Positions 60,763-64,000 of a stretch of 64,000 bases of DNA are shown here, piece by piece. Under the pieces are notes generated by a model that was given only the letters and a program-made list of their open reading frames with translations, was not told where the DNA came from and did not search any database. Every line of letters starts with the position of its first letter. The first letter of the stretch is position 1. The stretch is from JAKOVR01 sp031415655 (GTDB lineage Bacteria > Actinomycetota > Acidimicrobiia > Acidimicrobiales > Acidimicrobilacustridaceae): assembly GCA_031415655.1 (NCBI GenBank), contig JANOSD010000016.1, positions 1 through 64,000 of the forward strand. The letters run 5' to 3'. Made by a program: the position numbers and the translations under genes.

Positions 60763-62427
60763 TCAGAGATCCATGAGGCCGAGGGCGGCAAACGCCGTTT
60801 CCTTGGCCCAGCGATAGTCCGGTTTGCCCGACGGTGAGCGCACGGTGGCGTCGACGAATACAACGGCGCGGGGAACCTTGTAGCCGGCGAGGTGTTCCCG
60901 GCAATGTTCCTGCAATGCCGCCACCGACGGGGCCGGGTTGGCCGGGTGGGTATCGCGGGTATCGCGGGCATCGTGGGCATCGTCGGGACGCAACTCCACG
61001 ACGGCGGTGACCTGTGAACCTAACCGTTCGTTGGGAGTGCCCACCACCGTGGCATCGAACACGGCGGGATGGCGTTTGAGTGCCTTCTCCACCTCCTCGG
61101 GGAAGACTTTTTCTCCGCCGGAGTTGATCGACACCGAGCCTCGCCCGTACACCACGATCGAACGGTCGGCGTCAATCGAGGCGAGGTCTCCGGGAACGGC
61201 GTACCGAACTCCGTTGATCACCGGGAAGGTGGCTGCCGTCTTTGCCTCGTCCTTGTGGTAGCCGAGGGGGATGTGTCCGCTGGTGGCCAGCATGCCGGTG
61301 CGGCCATCGCCAGGCGTGCACAACGTGCCGTCGTCGGCGATCACCACGTTGCTGCGGTCCATCTCGAACCGGGGAGCACCGTCGGCCCCGGTGCCGATGA
61401 GCCGACCTTGACCGCCGGTTTCCGACGCGCCGAAACCATCGTGCACGAAGGTGGTGGGCAGCACGGCGGCGAGCGCATCTTTCACTGACGGCGACAAGAT
61501 GGCGCCACCCGATCCGTAGATCAAGAGTTTCGAGAGGTCGTAGGTGCCCGGGGCGGCCGCTTCCAGCAGGTCGACGATGGGGCGGGCATACGCATCACCG
61601 ATCGTCATCATCAAACCCACTCGCTCCTCGTCGGCCACCTGTAGAGCAAACGCCGGATCGAAACGTAGGTCGCGGATCAGAACGGCGTAGGTGCCGGAAA
61701 GAATGGCGGAGAACGCCAGCCACCAGCCACCGCCGTGCATGAGCGGGCATAACGTGAGGGTGCCTGGAACCGGCGAACCCTTCTCGGCGCGAGCTACCAC
61801 ATCCTGGAGATCGGCGACCGCAGTGATCCCGAGGATTTTGTTTCCGCTGCCTCCCACGGCGGACAGGTAGATGTCCTCGTGGCGCCACATCACGCCCTTT
61901 GGCATGCCGGTCGTGCCGCCGGTCCATACGCCGTAGAGGTCGTCGCCCGACCGTTCGTCCGCGCTCGGACGATTGGACGGTTGCGAGGCCAGCAGTTCTT
62001 CGTAGCGGGCATCGGCCACGATCACCGCACACGGCCAGGCCAACGTGGCGGTGGCGCGACCGGCACGATCCTCGAGATCGGGCTCGGTGATGACGGCCTT
62101 CAGATCGGCGTTGTCGAAGAGATAGGCGAGCTCCTCATCCATGTATCGAAAGTTCACGTTCACGGGGACCGCCCGCAGCTTGAAGGCCGCCAGCGTGGCC
62201 TCGATGTATTCGTTGCCGTCGTAGAGATGGCAGCCGACATGGTCGCCGGGTCCGATCCCCATGGCGGCGAACGTGTGAGCGAGCTGGTTTACTCGGGCAT
62301 CAAGCTCGGCGAAGGTAAAGCGGCGTTCGGCGCCACCCGATGGGTCGGCGGTGCGGACGACCAGCGCCATGTTGTTGGGGACGGTGTCGACCACCGTCTC
62401 GAAGATGTCGGCAAAGTTCAAGCCCAT
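60763..62427 (-). CDS. Acyl-CoA synthetase (AMP-forming)
   Basis: A 554-residue ANL-superfamily ligase that adenylates a carboxylic acid and transfers it to CoA. A3 loop YGVWTGGTTGMPKGVMW, A5 region VHDGFGASETGG, A7/A8 hinge YAVPGDLASIDADRSIVVYGRGS and INSGGEKVFPEEVE, and the C-terminal catalytic Lys in RSPSGKPDYRWAK. It most resembles FadD-type enzymes for steroid or fatty side chains. An internal DAHDARDTRDTHPANP segment is encoded by short DNA repeats. The ATG at 62427 follows AAGGGGG; an upstream in-frame start is less likely. Confidence 0.94.
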   Translation of the reverse strand: MGLNFADIFETVVDTVPNNMALVVRTADPSGGAERRFTFAELDARVNQLAHTFAAMGIGPGDHVGCHLYDGNEYIEATLAAFKLRAVPVNVNFRYMDEELAYLFDNADLKAVITEPDLEDRAGRATATLAWPCAVIVADARYEELLASQPSNRPSADERSGDDLYGVWTGGTTGMPKGVMWRHEDIYLSAVGGSGNKILGITAVADLQDVVARAEKGSPVPGTLTLCPLMHGGGWWLAFSAILSGTYAVLIRDLRFDPAFALQVADEERVGLMMTIGDAYARPIVDLLEAAAPGTYDLSKLLIYGSGGAILSPSVKDALAAVLPTTFVHDGFGASETGGQGRLIGTGADGAPRFEMDRSNVVIADDGTLCTPGDGRTGMLATSGHIPLGYHKDEAKTAATFPVINGVRYAVPGDLASIDADRSIVVYGRGSVSINSGGEKVFPEEVEKALKRHPAVFDATVVGTPNERLGSQVTAVVELRPDDAHDARDTRDTHPANPAPSVAALQEHCREHLAGYKVPRAVVFVDATVRSPSGKPDYRWAKETAFAALGLMDL

Positions 62428-62510
62428 GGGACCCCCTTGGTCGTGGTGCGCGGAGCATAGAGGCACACCGGTTCTGTGTCGTGCTCGCCCCTTCGTAGCT
62501 GCTCGCCAGG

Positions 62511-62558
62511 TTTTAGTAGGGGAGACGCATCACTTTTGAAGCGTCTCCCCTACCAAAA
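62511..62558. terminator. 48-nt palindromic terminator element, copy 3
   Basis: Same element as at 38462 and 43756, with the same total length: arms TTTTAGTAGGGGAGACGC and GCGTCTCCCCTACCAAAA (one A-C mismatch), an inner TCA/TGA helix after one A-A mismatch, and a CTTT loop. The right arm contains the TAG that ends the M15-type peptidase frame on the minus strand. Confidence 0.9.
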
Positions 62559-63317
62559 ACCCGTCGCGGGGGCGGGATGGTCTGGCCCGGGGAACATCGT
62601 GCCGCCGTCGGCCATCCACTCCCAGGGCCACGGTTCCGGTGCTGACCCGTTCTGCGCGGCCCAGCCCGGATGATTGAACCCGTACCGCCAGGCGTTGCCC
62701 TCGAGTCACCCGTAGGTGATGGACTCGAAGCCGAGCCCGCCGGTTTCGTCTCGGAGGTCTTCGGCTTTGGCCCATCCGTGGATCGATGTGCCCGGAACGG
62801 CGGCGAAGTGACAAAGATCAAACGAGCACCAGTAGTCGCGGGCATCCTGCTGACCGATCAACGTTCGGTAACACTCGGTGGCGCTCACGGAGACACCTTC
62901 GGCCGCGGCATCCCGCACCATTGCCGAGTAGTAGGCAGCGGCGCGCCAGTAGATCGAGCACGAGGAGGTGACGGTTACCAGTTGCGACGGAGTCAACTCA
63001 CCATTTCTGGCACCGCCAATAGCGGTCGGACGGTTATCGGGATGGATCGCCGGGTAACACCCGACGGCGACGAGGATCACTGCCACCGAGACCCCAAAAC
63101 CCATGAGCCGCGCCCGCGCCGACCCGCGTTTCGGGCGCAACATGGTGTGGCTATCGGCAGTTTTGGTCGCCGAGCTTTCGCGGGACGAGACCTCGAAATC
63201 GTCGGGTTCGGTTCGCCAGTCCATGACTCGTAGTCGTTCACGCGCCAGGGCGACCGCACCGTCACCCGTCCGGCTCGCCTCGGAAGGCGCGATGACGACC
63301 GATCGGGACGCCGACAC
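62550..63317 (-). pseudogene. VanY-like M15 peptidase gene interrupted by an in-frame TGA
   Basis: One membrane span near residues 70-88 (GFGVSVAVILVAVGC), then an M15/VanY-like domain: CYRTLIGQQDARDYWCS, then PGTSIHGWAKAEDLRDETGGLGF. A TGA at 62706-62708 follows ITYG, and the same frame continues LEGNAWRYGFNHPGWAAQNGSAPEPWPWEWMADGG to a TAG at 62550. Relatives have Trp at the stop position (Y-x-W-L-x-x-N-A). In addition the last zinc ligand is lost: the usual PWHWEW reads PWPWEW, and Gly of SxHxxGxAxD is Ala. So it is probably a decayed D,D-carboxypeptidase-type gene. The start is uncertain (63317 used). Confidence 0.72.
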
Positions 63318-63477
63318 TCCGCCGACCCCGGCGTATCGTCTCGGGATTGATTGAGCCGGCGGAAACGGAGCCCGCGGTTCACCCCTATGTTGTGGGTGTG
63401 GCGGAATCGCCCGGACCCCATCTCGCCTTCTGCGCCGGGGCGTTCATGCACTGCACCCAGAAACGGAGTTTCCAAAG

Positions 63478-64000
63478 ATGACTCATCCCGGCATCGAACT
63501 CATCAACACGTTTATGCGGGCGGTCGAGCCCACCGAGGAAACGATCGAGGAACGACGGGCGGGGATGGTTGCGGTTACCGCCGGCCTGGTTGTGCCCACG
63601 GAGCTCGTGATTTCGGAGGCGATGGTTGGGGATCGTCCGGCGGAGTGGCTCACCCCCGTGGGGAAACAACCGCCCGGGGTGGTGCTCTACCTCCACGGCG
63701 GCGCCTACTGCCTCGGCGGAATCGAAACGCATCGATCCTTGGCCGGCCGCCTGGCGGTCGCCGCACAACTTTCGGTATGCGTGATCGACTACCGACTGGC
63801 GCCCGAACACCCCTTTCCGGCTGCGCTCGACGATGCCCTTGCGGCGTTTCGCGATCTCGTGGCCCAGGGCATCCGCCCCGACCGCATCGCGATCGCCGGC
63901 GACTCGGCCGGTGGCGGCCTCACCCTCGCCACCCTCGTGGCGCTCCGAGATGCGGGCGCCGATCTTCCCGCCGCAGGCGTCGCGCTTTCGCCCTGGACCG
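63478..64000 (+). CDS. Alpha/beta hydrolase, HSL-type (partial, runs off the window)
   Basis: The first 174 residues of a hydrolase of the hormone-sensitive lipase group. Oxyanion-hole motif HGGAYCLGG, then VIDYRLAPEHPFPAALDDALAAF and the nucleophile motif GDSAGGG with the catalytic Ser. The catalytic Asp and His lie beyond the window edge. ATG at 63478 follows CGGAG. Such enzymes cleave short-chain esters. Confidence 0.9.
   Translation, partial: MTHPGIELINTFMRAVEPTEETIEERRAGMVAVTAGLVVPTELVISEAMVGDRPAEWLTPVGKQPPGVVLYLHGGAYCLGGIETHRSLAGRLAVAAQLSVCVIDYRLAPEHPFPAALDDALAAFRDLVAQGIRPDRIAIAGDSAGGGLTLATLVALRDAGADLPAAGVALSPWT

Noticed and set aside
56753..63317. A genetic code with TGA read as tryptophan
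   Set aside because: Many intact genes here end in TGA, including all ATGA-coupled pairs of the mod and hmu operons, so TGA must be a working stop.

Overview
The window is high-GC DNA with GTG and TTG starts, ATGA gene couplings, HtaA-type heme-binding proteins, DtxR/IdeR-like operators and the secreted repeat family with RLxDSRDG and VIADVVGYY motifs. This points to an actinobacterium; class Acidimicrobiia is my best guess from overall gene style, but no rRNA or marker gene fixes it.

Layout. 0-1.7 kb: RidA, a DksA/TraR zinc-finger protein and a PNPOx-like flavin protein. 1.8-5.1 kb: a tight molybdate operon (wHTH-TOBE regulator, modA, modB, modC). 5.2-8.7 kb: an unusual fusion of a pRiA4b ORF-3-like domain to an XPB/Ssl2-N-like helicase-associated module. 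8.9-13.2 kb: small conserved protein, aldo/keto reductase (fused in frame to a relic FMN reductase), nitroreductase, BtuF-like protein. 13.4-17.8 kb: four adjacent exported proteins (two YcnI/DUF1775-like, one YtkA/CopC-like, one CHRD-like) whose predicted mature N-termini all begin with histidine, suggesting copper handling. 17.9-26.9 kb: a heme acquisition island (two HtaA-domain proteins, HmuTUV, a two-domain neocarzinostatin-fold-like surface protein, heme oxygenase, DUF2470 protein) with candidate iron boxes. 27.1-31.7 kb: AhpC peroxiredoxin behind another iron box, an OmpR-type two-component system and an exported SurE. 32.9-37.1 kb: a coiled-coil membrane protein, a four-copy intergenic repeat, a class III cyclase, a TIGR03084 protein and a methyltransferase. 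37.3-43.7 kb: PhoX, GNAT-like protein, methyltransferase, DUF1272 and GuaB.

From 43.8 to 63.3 kb the window is rich in broken genes. There is a collapsed relic of a guanidine/urea carboxylase operon (frameshifted ABC ATPase, permease tail, urea carboxylase piece, allophanate hydrolase piece, in mixed orientations), a frameshifted VOC protein, a Doc toxin C-terminal half, and two genes with TGA where a conserved Trp is expected. Intact genes here include a PEP-mobile-domain protein with a TetR regulator, an enoyl-CoA hydratase, a LAL-type LuxR regulator followed by an NHLP-type (Os1348-like) peptide, a wHTH-MNT/HEPN toxin-antitoxin pair, a universal stress protein, an acyl-CoA synthetase and, at the right edge, a partial HSL-type hydrolase.

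Most striking: an 879-residue exported protein at 58.1-60.7 kb in which a complete subtilisin (S8) protease with prodomain is inserted inside a CSLREA/choice-of-anchor beta-helix. Also notable are three copies of one 48-nt near-perfect palindrome, each at a gene 3' end, and a pervasive habit of 12-18 bp tandem duplications both between and inside genes.
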